Origin: Perognathus longimembris pacificus
Lineage: Eukaryota; Chordata; Mammalia; Rodentia; Heteromyidae
Reading direction: 5' to 3'
DNA: 64,000 nucleotides
Assembly (NCBI RefSeq): GCF_023159225.1
Contig: NC_063163.1
Location: 103,943,885-104,007,884, forward strand
Shown here: in pieces, positions 9,898-20,214 of the stretch
How positions within the stretch are numbered: the stretch's first letter is position 1
Layout: every line of letters starts with the position of its first letter
The notes under the pieces: model-generated
Seen by the model: the letters and a program-made list of their open reading frames with translations, nothing else
The model's database searches: none
What the model was told of the DNA's origin: nothing
Translations under genes and position numbers: made by a program

Positions 9898-10338
9898 AAA
9901 AGAAAGAAATGAGGGAAGGAAGAAAGAAATCAGGCAGGCAGGAAGGCAGGCAGGCAGGAAGGCAGGCAGGCAGGAAGGCAGGAAGGCAGGCAGGCAGGAA
10001 GGCAGGCAGGCAAGAAGGAAGGCAGGAAGGCAGGAAGGCAGGCAGGCAGGAAGGCAGGCAGGCAAGAAGGAAGGCAGGAAGGCAGGAAGGCAGGAAGCAA
10101 GGAAAGAAGGAAGCAAGGAAGCAAGGAAGGAAGGCAGGAAGGAAGGAAGGAAGGAAGGAAGGAAGGAAGGAAGGAAGGAAGGAAGGCAGGAAGGAAGGAA
10201 GGAAGGAAGGAAGGAAGGAAGGAAGGAAGGAAGGAAGGGGAGAGAGAGGAGGGATAGAGGGAAAGGAGGGAGGGAAAGAGGGAGAAAGAGAGAGGGAAAG
10301 AGGGAGAGAGGGAGAAAGAGAAGGAGGGAGGAAGTTAA
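9898..10338. repeat. (GGCA)/(GGAA) two-tier tandem array
   Basis: The first 230 bases alternate GGCA and GGAA blocks in a higher-order pattern (runs of GGCAGGCAGGAA), then switch to pure GGAA and finally GAGA/GGGA units. The 149-residue Arg/Gly/Lys frame and the Leu/Pro/Cys frames on the other strand are artefacts. Confidence 0.97.
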
Positions 10339-10384
10339 TTAAAAGGTTTAAAGTATAGAAGAGCTGGATTTGCTTTCTTAAATA

Positions 10385-10768
10385 ACTGTTATAGTCTTAA
10401 ATGTCCCCTAAGGCCTCTGAGATAAAGTCCTGCTCTACAGGTGGTGCTTATTGGAAGGTGGTGGAACCTTTAAGAGAAAGGACCTAATGGGTGGTCTTCA
10501 CACCATTGGGATATACCCTTAAATAGGACAGTCTCTTCCTCTTTTCTTTTTTCCCCCATCTCACCTTGATGTGGTGACTTTGTTCTTTCTAACACTCTCT
10601 AGCATGGTATGATCACATCATGTGTTTTGCTACATACACCAAAGCAATAGGCCAGACAACCACTGGCTAGAGCCTCTAAACTGTGAGCCCAAATGAAGCT
10701 TTCCTCTTTGCAAGCCTCTTTGCATGTGTTATGGTGACTGAAAGTCAACACATACACTAGATGATAAA
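10385..10768 (+). mobile_element. MaLR-type LTR (ERVL-MaLR), decayed
   Basis: Matches the general text of mammalian MaLR LTRs: GGTGCTTATTGGAAGGTGG, AGAGAAAGGACCTAATGGG, TTGATGTGGTGACTTTG, then CTCTAAACTGTGAGCCCAAA and TGAAGCTTTCCTCTTTGC. No internal MaLR region is attached. Confidence 0.65.
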
Positions 10769-10830
10769 TGTCTCAAATGTTTTCTGAGCCTCAATATTTT
10801 AGTCTTTAAATTTGTATCTAATATCTACTT

Positions 10831-11280
10831 TAGTCAGGGTTGTCCAGCAAATCAGAAACAAAAGAAGCAAGCACAGGTGAGAGAGAGAGAGAGAGACAAA
10901 CAGACAGACAGACAGAGACAGACACAGAGACACAGAGAGACACAGAGAGAAAGACAGAGAGACAGACAGAGACAGACAGAGAGAGATATCAAGGTAGAAT
11001 AGAGACTTCTAGTTATGGAGACTGACAAATCCAAAATCTACAGGTTAGGCCAGTTGTTGCTCTGAGGAGATAGCCTTTGCTCTATTCATACCATCAATTG
11101 ATTAGGTGATAGCCTTTCACATTATGGAAGACAATAATCTTCTTTACTCAATATATACAAATGTAAACGTTAATCTCAATAAAACAAAGCAAAATATTTG
11201 GAAACATCTAAAATGATGCTTGACCAAATATCTGGGTACCCTATGGCCCAGCCAAGTGAGCACATAAAATTCACCATCAG
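10831..11280 (-). mobile_element. Old interspersed repeat, family X (inverted full-length copy)
   Basis: Begins TTTAGTCAGGGTTGTCC and ends CACATAAAATTCACCATCA, the reverse complement of the ends of 6776-7642. It carries GTTATGGAGACTGACAAATC and AAAATCTACAGG. Its internal simple repeat has expanded into a (GACA)/(GA) tract. Confidence 0.65.
10876..10985. repeat. (GA)n/(GACA)n tract
   Basis: GAGAGA units grading into GACAGACA and GACACAGA units. Confidence 0.95.
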
Positions 11281-11384
11281 GCCACCCAGGGAGAGAATCT
11301 CATCCATGTGTGCATTTGAGAGGATATGTACCAACATATTATGAAACAGTCAAGTGTCCCAAGAATACAAAGATGTATAACAGG

Positions 11385-12310
11385 AACTCCTATTCCATGA
11401 TGCTTCACATCATTAATCATATGGAAATCAGAATGAGGTATCATATCACACTGTTAGAATGGCTGTTATAAAAAAAATGATTAAAAAAAGTATTATTAAA
11501 GATATGGAACCTTGACATGCTATTGAGGGAAGAGAAATTATAATAGCTATTACAGAAAAAAATTACAAATAAAGCTTACCAAATGACCCACATATATATA
11601 TATATATATATCTCCAAAATAATTATCAGTACATCAAGAAGAGATCAGTACTACCGTGTTCACTATAGCACTCTAGCCAAGATATGGAATCAACCTAAGT
11701 GTCCATCAATGGATGGTTGAAGGAAACATGGTATACACACAAACACACACACACACACACACACACCACACACACAGAGACACACAGACATACAGACACA
11801 CACACACACACACACACACAAATACTTTATGGCCTAACAAAGCAAGGAAATTTTGGAAAACATAGATGAATCCAAAAGGCATTATGCTATATGAAATAAG
11901 CCAGATGAATACTTTATTATTTCACTTCTATGTGGAATCTTTAAAAACATGAACTTAGAGTACAATGGTGGACTCTAGGAGCTGGGGAGGTGAAGGTATG
12001 TGGGGAAAGAATAAAATCATTAAATAGTTCTTTTCTATCAAAGATGCCATTTTATGGTAACAATAAAAAGAGTAACTAGTCTGAATGGAAAGGAAAGAGC
12101 AATAGAAATCTTTTCTTTTAAAGGAAAAATATCATTAAAGAAAAGCCCCATTTCCTCAGTCTTAACCCACCTATATGTGATCTGTAAAAATGTGAGCCCT
12201 AAGGAGGTAACAAGTTATATAAGAAATGTACCCACTGCCTTACGTATGAAACTGTAACTCCTCTGTACATCACTTTGACAATAAATAAATAACAAAAAAG
12301 AAAAAAATGT
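11385..12310 (+). mobile_element. L1 3' end fragment (plus strand)
   Basis: Carries L1 ORF2 C-terminal text at the DNA level (GGAAATCAGAATGAGGTATC, TAGAATGGCTGTTAT, ATGGAATCAACCTAAGTGTC, CATCAATGGATGG), then 3' UTR (GGCATTATGCTATATGAAAT, GGACTCTAGGAGCTGGGG) and an end of the form CTGTAACTCCTCTGTACATC followed by AATAAATAAATAA. Frames are destroyed by stops and by TA and CA microsatellites at 11592-11612 and 11738-11820. Confidence 0.85.
11592..11820. repeat. (TA)n and (CA)n arrays inside L1
   Basis: (TA)n at 11592-11612 and an interrupted (CA)n/(CACAGA) array at 11738-11820, separated by L1 sequence. Confidence 0.9.
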
Positions 12311-12363
12311 GAGCCCTAATATAAAAATGACATTGAATGAGGAGTGGGAGGGGGTGAGAAAAG

Positions 12364-12576
12364 CCTTCAAGATAAAATCCTAGCCATTCAGTAGGCTAAA
12401 ATCTGAGGATCCAGGTTCAAAGCCAGAGTGGGCAGAAAAGTAAGTGAGACTCTTATTTTCAATTAACCACCAAAAAGCCAGAAGTGGAGCTGTGGTCCAA
12501 GCAGTAGAGCACTAGCCTTGAGCACAAAAACTCAGGAACAGCGCCCAAACCCTGAGTTCAAGCCCTAGAACTGGTG
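12364..12576 (+). mobile_element. B1-like/Geo composite SINE, truncated head
   Basis: TAAAATCCTAGCCATTCAG head, GGTTCAAAGCCAGAGTGGGC, linker TTTCAATTAACCACC and right monomer AGAAGTGGAGCTGTGGTCC ending CAAGCCCTAGAACTGGTG. Followed by the (CA)n array at 12598-12632. Confidence 0.87.
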
Positions 12577-12597
12577 TGAGTGCACACGTGCGTGTGT

Positions 12598-12644
<47 letters not shown>

Positions 12645-12649
12645 AAAAA
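12598..12649. repeat. (CA)n then A-run
   Basis: About 17 CA units followed by 17 A residues at the 3' end of a SINE. Confidence 0.95.
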
Positions 12650-12837
12650 CACCCTGAATGACTGCCCCACCCAGTCAGCTTGGTTATTGTCAGTAACATG
12701 CTGTTCTGCAGAAGTAAAATCTTACCTTGCCCTGTTCCTTTTGGGTTGGTATCCTTATTCCTATGCAATACCCAAGGTCCCCAGATGTTTCTAACAGGTA
12801 GGAGGAGAATTGTTAACCAAAGGGTTGGATATTTCAA

Positions 12838-13090
12838 ATAAGCAGAAGAATAAGTTCAAGAGATATGTTACACAACCTGGTAGCTAGGGTACATTAACAA
12901 TGTATTAATTGTATTTTTGAAAATCACTGGGAGAATAGATTTTAAGTGCTCCCACCACACAAAATGACAAGTGTGTGAGGTACTGCATGTGTTAATTAGC
13001 TTGCTTTAGTCATTCCACAGTGTGTGTGTATTTCAAAACACCATGTAAAAGATAAATATATACTACTTTTGTTGGTGAGCTAAAAGTGAA
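12838..13090 (+). mobile_element. Old L1 3' UTR fragment
   Basis: Contains AAGTTCAAGAGATATGTTAC, GAGAATAGATTTTAAGTGC, GTGTGAGGTACTGCATGTGT, TAATTAGCTTGCTTTAGTCA and CATTCCACAGTGTG, the familiar 3' UTR text of older mammalian L1 (L1M) families. Confidence 0.75.
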
Positions 13091-13244
13091 ATTTTTAAAA
13101 GAGCCTTGAAGAGATCAGTGTACCCGACCTACAGGCAATAAACATATCTGAGTGGAGGGAGTGGCTCTGGAGTCTGAGGCTCACAGGGGTAGCACATAGT
13201 GGCTCAAGTGACTGAGCACAGGATGGACTTGGTGGATGTAATTT

Positions 13245-13548
13245 TCTTCTTTTATTTCTTATTTTTGGTGGGCTGTGGGGCTTCAACTCAGGGCCGGTCC
13301 CTGAGTTGGTGCTGTCCCTGAGCCTCTTTGTGCTCAAAGCTAGTGCTCTACCACTTGAGCCACATTACCACTTCCAGTTTTTGAGTAGTTAATTGGAGAT
13401 AAGACTCTCACAGGGATTTTTTTTTTTATAAAACTTTTTTTCTCACAGGGATTTTTCTGCCCAGGCTGGCTTCAAACCATGATCCTCAGATCTTAGCCTC
13501 TTGAATAGCCTGGATTACAGGCATGAGCTACCAGTGCTCACCTGGATG
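13245..13548 (-). mobile_element. B1-like/Geo composite SINE
   Basis: Minus-strand copy: right monomer complement (GGGGCTTCAACTCAGGGC, CTCTACCACTTGAGCCACAT), linker AGTTAATTGGAGATAAGAC, head complement (CCCAGGCTGGCTTCAAACC, TTACAGGCATGAGCTACC). Contains a small internal duplication of CTCACAGGGATTTTT around a poly(T)/ATAAAAC insert (13405-13456). Confidence 0.9.
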
Positions 13549-13577
13549 TAGAATTTTTCAAAGCTACTCCTAACCAA

Positions 13578-13715
13578 CCAAAAGATCCACTTCCAGCTTT
13601 TTGGTAGCTAACTGCAAATAAGAATCTCATGGACTTTCCTGCCTGGGTAGACTTCAGACCACAATTCTCAGATCACTGCCTCCTGATTAGCTAAGTATGG
13701 ATCACTGGCACTGGG
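13578..13715 (-). mobile_element. B1-like SINE, truncated
   Basis: CCACTTCCAGCTTTTTGG, GCTAACTGCAAATAAGAATC and CTGCCTGGGTAGACTTCAGA show the middle and head of the composite SINE on the minus strand; the right monomer is mostly missing. Confidence 0.75.
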
Positions 13716-14280
13716 TTGGTTTTTGTTTTGAGTGTGTGATTTTGAATTATTTAACACATTAGAAGATGCCCATAAATAGTGGAAGACTCTAGGTGTTAGA
13801 AGCCCTGCAATTTTACCATGGTTATGAACTCACAGTGAGTGACTACTATAGCCTCCTAGATGCTGGTAGCACCATGACACCTGGTTCAGAGACAAGCAAT
13901 AGCAGTAGCCAGAGCATCAGCTTCAATCATGTCCCAGTTCCCATAGGATGAGGTAGAAAGGGCCAGGTGAGACACACGCAGCCCATGAAGGCTGGGAGAG
14001 GACCCGAGTGAGGGGAACTCAAGTCCTTTATCATGCACCTTAAGAAAAAGAACGGTGACACACTTGGGAATTCTTAATGTGATGCCCAAACCTGAGGGTG
14101 GCTTTATGTTCCTCAGAGTCTCTCCCTTAGAACCATGGCAGGAAAACACGAATTCCTCCCTGACCCCTGCTGGTCCAAATGATGATCTTAAAATGGAGGT
14201 CCCCAAAGAGCGGAAGGCAGGCAACTGAGGGTGGGACAAGATAAACACCACCCGGTTGCTGATTATTAAAAGTTACAAAG
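13716..14280. other. Unique DNA, no gene seen
   Basis: A 121-residue minus-strand frame (13886-14251) lacks any recognisable domain, and its composition does not differ from surrounding noncoding DNA. Confidence 0.45.
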
Positions 14281-14282
14281 GT

Positions 14283-14341
14283 AGAGCCTGGTACAGGGGG
14301 CTTGTGCCTGTAATCTTAGCTACTCAGGAGACTGAGGTCTC
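14283..14341 (+). mobile_element. B1-like SINE head fragment
   Basis: GAGCCTGGTACAGGGGGC and CTGTAATCTTAGCTACTCAG, then GAGACTGAGGTCT: only the first 60 bases of the 7SL-like head remain. Confidence 0.75.
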
Positions 14342-14364
14342 CTAGAAGTGCTCACTGTGTTGGT

Positions 14365-14965
14365 GAGCTTTCCACCACTGAAACAAATGTAGACAGTCAA
14401 CGGATGAAGAGAGGTTTCTTTTAGTTCATGGTTTGAAGGGTTTTCTGTCTGTGATGGTTGGCCCTGTTGCTACTTTTAGACCTGCAGCCAAGGTAGAGCA
14501 CCATGGCAGGAGCATATAGAGGGACATGGTCACTCACCTCTGAGAAAGAACATAAAAGAGGAAGAAGCAAGCACATTCACACAATCTCCTCCCAAGGCAT
14601 ATCCTAGTGACATAAAAGCTCCCACTGAGCCCCATCTTTTAAAGGTTCTACCACTTCTCATAGCCTAGGAAAAAAAGCCTTTAAAATATGGGGGACTCAG
14701 GCTGGGAATATGGCCTAGTGGCCCTGGGTTCGATTCCCCAGCATCACGTACATAGAAAATGGCCAGAAGTGGCGCTGTGGCTCAAGTTGCAGAGTGCTAG
14801 CCTTCAGCAAAAAAAAGCCAGGGACAGTGCTCAAGCCCTGAGTCCAAGGCCCAGGACTGGCAAAATAAATAAATAAATAAATAAATAGATAAATAAATAT
14901 AAAAAATTTAAAAATATATATATGTATATGTGGGGGACTCTGACCCAAGCCATAGCATTTATTAT
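14365..14965 (-). mobile_element. MaLR-type LTR, interrupted by a SINE
   Basis: Minus-strand MaLR text: GGTTTCTTTTAGTTCATGG, GATGGTTGGCCCTGTTGC, AAAGGTTCTACCACTTC, then GGGGGACTCTGACCCAAGCC. The SINE at 14699-14930 sits near its end and duplicates TGGGGGACTC. Confidence 0.65.
14699..14930 (+). mobile_element. IDL-Geo-type SINE with (AAAT)n tail, exact ends
   Basis: Starts AGGCTGGGAATATGGCC; the left monomer has an internal deletion (about 25 bases are missing after GGCCTAGTGG). The right monomer is complete and the tail is an AAAT/ATAAATA repeat. Duplication TGGGGGACTC at 14689-14698 and 14931-14940. Confidence 0.93.
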
Positions 14966-15341
14966 GTAATCATTTCCCCTCACAGAATTAAAGAACATTA
15001 CAGTTAAGGTCCTTCAAATATGCATCAAATGATATTACATCTTTGTTTCCTAACACCAAACTTGCTACCATTCATGGAATACAACTAAATCTCTTTGGTT
15101 TGTTCTTAAGACCTTCATGGTAAGGCCTTGGTGTTGACTTCCTCAGCCCCTCCCTCAGTACTTCCATGCTAACACGGCGTCCTTATCCTTTGTTTCAACC
15201 TGACAAACACGCTCATGCCCCACCTTAGGGCTTCTACAGCTGCTGTTGTTCATTGGAATCCTCTCTCCATCCAGGCTCCCCAGGACTTGCTCTTTCCTTT
15301 AGTTAATTAAATGTCACATAAAATGTACCTCACAAGCTTTG

Positions 15342-15707
15342 CACCAATATTGGTCACACCTGTAGTCTTAACTACTTAGGAGGCTGAGATCTAAGGATGG
15401 TGGTTCAAAGCCTGCTCAGGCAATAATTTCTTTTTTTTTTTTTTTGGCCAGTCCTGGGGCTTGGACTCAAGGCCTGAATACTGTCCCTGGCTTCTTTTTG
15501 CTCAAGGCTAGCACTCTGCCACTTGAGCCGCAGCGCCACTTCCGGCCATCAGGCAATAATTTCTGATACTCTTATCTCCAATTAGCTTAACTCCTAGCTG
15601 CAATTAAAAGCCAGAAGTAGAACTGCTACTTAAGTAGTAGAGTGCCAGCCTAGAGCAAAAAAGCTAAAGATCAGTGCCTAGGCTCTGAGTTCTAACCCCA
15701 GTACCAA

Positions 15708-15708
<1 letters not shown>
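15342..15708 (+). mobile_element. B1-like/Geo composite SINE hosting another SINE
   Basis: Head (TGTAGTCTTAACTACTTAGG, GGTTCAAAGCCTGCTCAGG), then the inserted minus-strand element, then linker CTTATCTCCAATTAGC and right monomer ending TCTAACCCCAGTACC. Followed by (CA)n. Confidence 0.88.
15432..15548 (-). mobile_element. Geo right monomer alone, inserted in a SINE
   Basis: Poly(T), GGCCAGTCCTGGGGCTTGG, CTTCTTTTTGCTCAAGGC, CTTGAGCCGCAGCGCCACTT and CCGGCCA: a complete right monomer with no left monomer. Perfect 16-bp duplication TCAGGCAATAATTTCT at 15416-15431 and 15549-15564. Confidence 0.95.

Positions 15709-15745
<37 letters not shown>
15709..15745. repeat. (CA)n microsatellite at SINE tail
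   Basis: About 18 CA units directly after the SINE end, then GAGAGAGA. Confidence 0.95.
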
Positions 15746-15746
<1 letters not shown>

Positions 15747-16710
15747 GAGAGAGAGGCATGAAGATACACACCCTCACTTCACACCCCCTAGCTTTCCCTC
15801 CATATTTCCTTTATCTTAGTCTGGCTATTTTATTTTCTTCTCTGTGTATTATCTATGTAATGTCTACCCCTCTACCAAAGAACCTCTTTGAAGGTATAAA
15901 CCTTCTCCTTTTGTCTCCAATACCTACAGCATATTAAAAGAGCACACACAAAAAAAATGGTTGCTAAATAAACAAATGAGCATGCAAATCAAGCAGGAGG
16001 GGTGGAAGGGTGCAGAGGGGTCAAATTGCCTCTTCTAGACCTTCTTCTTCTCCTCCTTCCTCTGGGTTTCAGGATACAGCTGTGATCTTCCAAATGTTGA
16101 CTCAAGCGACTCCTTGCAGAGGAGCCCTCCTGGGCTGAACAGATGCTGGATGTCAGGAGAAGGTTTGTCTTTGGGAACAAAGGCAGGAAATATTCACAGC
16201 ACTCTCAGCTCCAGATGTCACAGGTCCCGAAGGCAGAGGGAGCGAAAGCTGCCTAGACCTCTTCTTTCCCTTCAGTGTGGAGAGGCATGCTGGCCTCGTC
16301 CTATTCCTTGATTCCTCCTGGGGCTTTCTATGGGAAAAAATAACTGCCCCTTCTGCCCTCAGCATCTTCTTCCTCATTAGATACCCTGCATAGGCAAGAG
16401 GCTGGGGTGGGAAGAGCCAGGAAAAGAAGGACTTAATTGCCTTCTTCCTCTTTTCTGTAAAGGAGTGGTTTCAGAGAAACCTCTGTGTTTTCATACTTGG
16501 AATGCTGGATATGTTTGGGATTTAGGACAAGACTTGAAGAGGAAATTTCCCAAAGGGAGTGGCTTCCTAGGAAAAACAGCTAATAAACCAGCAGAGAAAG
16601 TAGCTGCATTAAAGCTACTCCATCAGGACATTACTTCTGAGTCTAAGCCAAAGCTCAGTTTTCCTCTCCAGGACCACAGCTTAGAGTTTGGTACCAGCTC
16701 TGCTGTAGCA
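15746..16710. other. Unique DNA, no gene seen
   Basis: No recognisable coding sequence or repeat. Short frames on both strands lack domains. Confidence 0.45.
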
Positions 16711-17811
16711 CTACATCATCTCCTCCACATCCTCCTTCCAATCTGTGTCTAAGGACACCTGATGTAAATCCTGCTTCAGGAACCTCAAATAGTAGGTGGA
16801 GTAAAGAGCCCTTGGAACTCTAAAGGTATGATTACAGATTTTCCAGATCATTTGCTGCTTGCAGGGATCTCTAAACACTAGAGGGAAACCTTTCTTCCAC
16901 TGTAGGCAATGCGCTGTGCTGCCAGAATCTGAGGAAGGGACTGTGAAAGATGGTGGCTGCCGCAGAGGGCCACGGGACACAAGAACCAATACCAGCAAAG
17001 CCACAGCTCCAGCTGCCCAGTGCCTGAGCCCACAGCACCAGGGCAGGAAGAATAGCAACACGGACACCCATGATAGGGACAGACCAGGCAAGCCATTCAG
17101 CTCCTTCTGAACCAGATTTGGGCTGACTGATGTTAGAACAATACTGGAGATGACACCAAAAGCACTAAAGAGCAGGCAAGAAACTCAGGTAGCAGGAGAA
17201 GGGGAGGTAGACATTGTCTCCAATCCCTAAGCCTTCCACTCAATTTCCAGAGCTAGCAGTCCACTGTTCATGCCCTGGGCCACCCTCCTGTGAAGCTTGT
17301 GGATTCCTGGCAAGAATCTTCCAGGCCAGGAGCTCTGGATTTTTTTTTCCAGATCTGTGTAGTTTTCATCTGTTGCTTGCTGAGAAGTTCTACTTACCAT
17401 GATCACAGAAGGAATGAGGGTATCATGGGGGACAGATGAGGTCCCACTGGTACTTGTCATACCTTCTGTGGTTCTTCTAAAGCCTGGAAGGTTATGCAGA
17501 GATATACTGTGTCTACCAACAGAATATAAAAAGCTTCCAACCAAAGCTGACCTACCGGTGAGATCTATTGTAAGTATTGCTAAGACATCTGCCATTTTGG
17601 TTTCCAGGGACTGAGGGTTTCCTGGCCCCAAGATTTCCATGCTAAAACTAGGACAGTGTTGAGCACATGGTTCTGAGTACTGACTGCTGAGCTTATTTCC
17701 AGCAAGAGTAGGAACACAGAGAGGCATGCTTGGGACAAGACCAGTCTTTCCAGAAGCTGAGCAAGGATGAAGAATGAAAGCTGAATTCAGAAGTGGTAAG
17801 AAACCAGACAA
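16711..17811 (-). pseudogene. Long decayed open frame of unknown origin
   Basis: One minus-strand frame stays open over 366 codons except for two stops (a TAG just after the 194-residue upstream part, at about 17227, and a TGA about 16 codons later). The upstream part is Ser/Thr-rich without a domain I recognise. The downstream part is strongly hydrophobic: about three segments in succession (VSCLLFSAFGVISSIVLTSV, then SWVSVLLFFLPWCCGL and GAVALLVLVLV) that would be membrane spans. I do not recognise the protein family. It could be a decayed retrocopy of a multi-pass membrane protein, an unspliced host exon cluster, or chance; no poly(A) tail or duplication was found to prove a retrocopy. Confidence 0.2.
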
Positions 17812-19082
17812 AGCCCCTGAGCTATTTTATTAATGAAATACCACCCACACTTCTCTGACAAAACAGGGCCCAACTTCCCAAACTCTACCCTTCAGGGCTA
17901 TGTTGTGTCCCTAACTGTCTTGCTGTACTTGTGAAGACAGTGACATCTTGTTGACAGCTTTGACAAAAATACATCTAATTTAAACACAGCAGTGAAGTAA
18001 ACACCCCCTCCCTGAGCCTCCCACCCTCTGTCCCTCTGGAAACTGATCTTACCCACTGGGTAGTCACCCAACCCTGTTCCTAAGGGAGCTCAGGGTTTAG
18101 GTCAGGGCACAACTACTGGCTCCAGACTGGCATGTCAGAAATCATGGGCTTTCCTACTTTTAGAACCTCTTAGGCTTTGCTAAGTGCTGTCATCTGTGAA
18201 TCTTCTCTTCTGACCTATTCTCATGGCAACTCTATAAGCTCCTGGGAAGCTAATTCCTTCAAGGTCATTGCAGAGCAACGCCAAAGTCAGAGCTCCCTGT
18301 TTGCTCGTCCTTCTGGCCTATTTTGCTTTACTCACGTACTGCATAGTCCAACAGGGCCTGCCAGGCACTGGATGGTCTGAGTAAACAAGGCAAGTGTTAC
18401 ACATCTTGTGATAAACACCAAACGGTGGGTGCCAATGATCTGGGACATGGCTCAGATGTCCCCACCCCCTATGACTCCTACTTTAGACATCAAAGGCCAG
18501 CTGAAACCAGAGGCAATACCTTTTAGGACAGATTGTACTTGCAGAGTTGTCGGCAAGAACTCAGCAGGTCTCTAAATACTAGCGCTCCTTCCGACAGATA
18601 CCAAAATATACCAGAGGTGTCAGCTCTTTAAAAGATGCATTTTCTATAGTTTTTCCAAGTTAAGAAAGCATCCTGCAGCATCAGATCATCTGAGCAAATG
18701 TCTGCCAAATGTGAGGATGAGAGATCATCACCGCCCTCCCTGAGAATGGAAGCACCATCCTTCTTCCAAGATATTGCCACCTAAAGGGAGAGGCAAGACT
18801 GAGGGACTGGGATACCCACCAATTCCCGAGATCTCCTTTGGATCATCAAGTCACAATTCTTGTTTTCAATAAAGATGTAGTCCTTGTGGCAAGTTGAGGA
18901 TTGTCTGTGGAAATCCATCTTCAGGGGCAGTGTGAGCCCCACCCTTCATTTTCCTTCTAGATGGGTGATGTCACCTTCATGGCTCAGCCTCTCTCATTCC
19001 TGGAACAGGAATCCTATGAGAGAGAATTAAGAGAAAAGATCAGCACACAGTCACACAACTGCCATGAGGATTAAATGAGTGG
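17812..19082. other. Unique DNA, no gene seen
   Basis: No supported gene or repeat except possible very old L2/MIR-like traces near 18150-18300 that are too diverged to call. Confidence 0.45.
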
Positions 19083-19084
19083 GA

Positions 19085-19303
19085 ATAGGCATTGGAAGCT
19101 CATGCCTGTTCTTCTGACTACTCAAAAGGCTGAGATGTGAGGATTGAAATTAGCCTGAGCAGAAAAGAGAATCTTATATCCAATTAGCCAGAAAAAAAAA
19201 AAGCTGGAAGTGAAAGGTGTGGCTCAAATGGTAGAGTGCCAACCTTGAGTGAAAGCCTTGCAAGGGTGTAAGGCTGTGAGTTCAAGTCTTAGTAGCAGCA
19301 CGT
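19085..19303 (+). mobile_element. B1-like/Geo composite SINE
   Basis: Head (GGAAGCTCATGCCTGTTC, ACTCAAAAGGCTGAGATG), linker ATCCAATTAGCCAG, right monomer (GTGTGGCTCAAATGGTAGAG) ending GAGTTCAAGTCTTAGTAGC. Followed by a short (CA)n. Confidence 0.85.
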
Positions 19304-19436
19304 GTATACACACACACACACTGTGTGGAAACAACATAACCTCTTAACTAAGTGCTGATTGGTAGAAAGCATCCCACAAATCTTGGCTCATTCTATTGTT
19401 TCTGGGCCCAGAATGGGAAGAGAGGAGTATGTGTGC

Positions 19437-19677
19437 CTGTCCTGGGTTTGAACTCAGAACCTGAGCCCTATCTTTGAGCTTTTTTGCTCAAAGCTAGCAC
19501 TCTGCCACTTTAGCCACAGCTCTACTTTGATTTTTTGGGAGGTGGGGGTGGGGGTTAATTGTAGATAAGAGTCTCATGGACTTTCCTGTTTGGACTGGCT
19601 GCAAACTGCAATGGTCAGATCTCAGCCTCCTGAGTAGCTAGGACTATAAGGCATGAGCCGCCAGCACCTGGCTGAGA
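19437..19677 (-). mobile_element. B1-like/Geo composite SINE
   Basis: GTCCTGGGTTTGAACTCAG, TTTTGCTCAAAGCTAGCACT, GTTAATTGTAGATAAGAGTC and GGCATGAGCCGCCAGCACCT give the minus-strand composite in order. Confidence 0.9.
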
Positions 19678-20210
19678 GGAAATTCTTGTAGGGACTTAAC
19701 AGATGGCTCCTTGTATTTTTTTAATTTAAACTTTGAGACAGATGGTATTAATAGCTGTTCATCAGTGACGGAGTAGGTTCAGAGAGAGATGGGAGTGTTG
19801 AGAGTCAAGTCAGGGTAGATCCAGAAGGGCAAGCACAAAAGCCTACATTGACTTTTCCCTGTGCCAAGGCTAAAGTCCCAATGACTAGGTGACCACAAGG
19901 CCCTGCCCTAGACCTTTACACACCTGCTTTCTCTGGCCTCTTCAGGACCTCCTTCTATGTTCCAGTTCTTTCCTCCCCCATGTGGTCATGCATCCTGCTG
20001 CTCTTCCCCAGAGCTCCTCAACCCTGCCTGATATCCACTGGCACATCCTCAAGGGTCCTAGGGTGCCGATAGGGCACCATGTAAATCGGGGAAAGGCATC
20101 TACTTCTGTGATGTCAGAAGTGCGGGCAGTCTAAATGGCTGGTGCAGGCTAGACTTCAGAACCATGCATTTGTTACCAGGTACCCATCAGAGCACAATGT
20201 GGCTTTCAGC
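19678..20210. other. Unique DNA with possible MIR trace; no gene seen
   Basis: A weak minus-strand MIR-like stretch may lie at 19735-19830. The rest shows no gene. Confidence 0.4.
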
Positions 20211-20214
20211 TGTC

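Noticed and set aside
9898..10338. CRISPR-like regular repeats
   Set aside because: Units are 4-12 bases with no unique spacers; this is a eukaryotic microsatellite.
9909..10358. 149-residue Gly/Arg/Lys-rich frame and Leu/Pro/Cys counterpart
   Set aside because: Translation of a GGCA/GGAA tandem array at a SINE tail.
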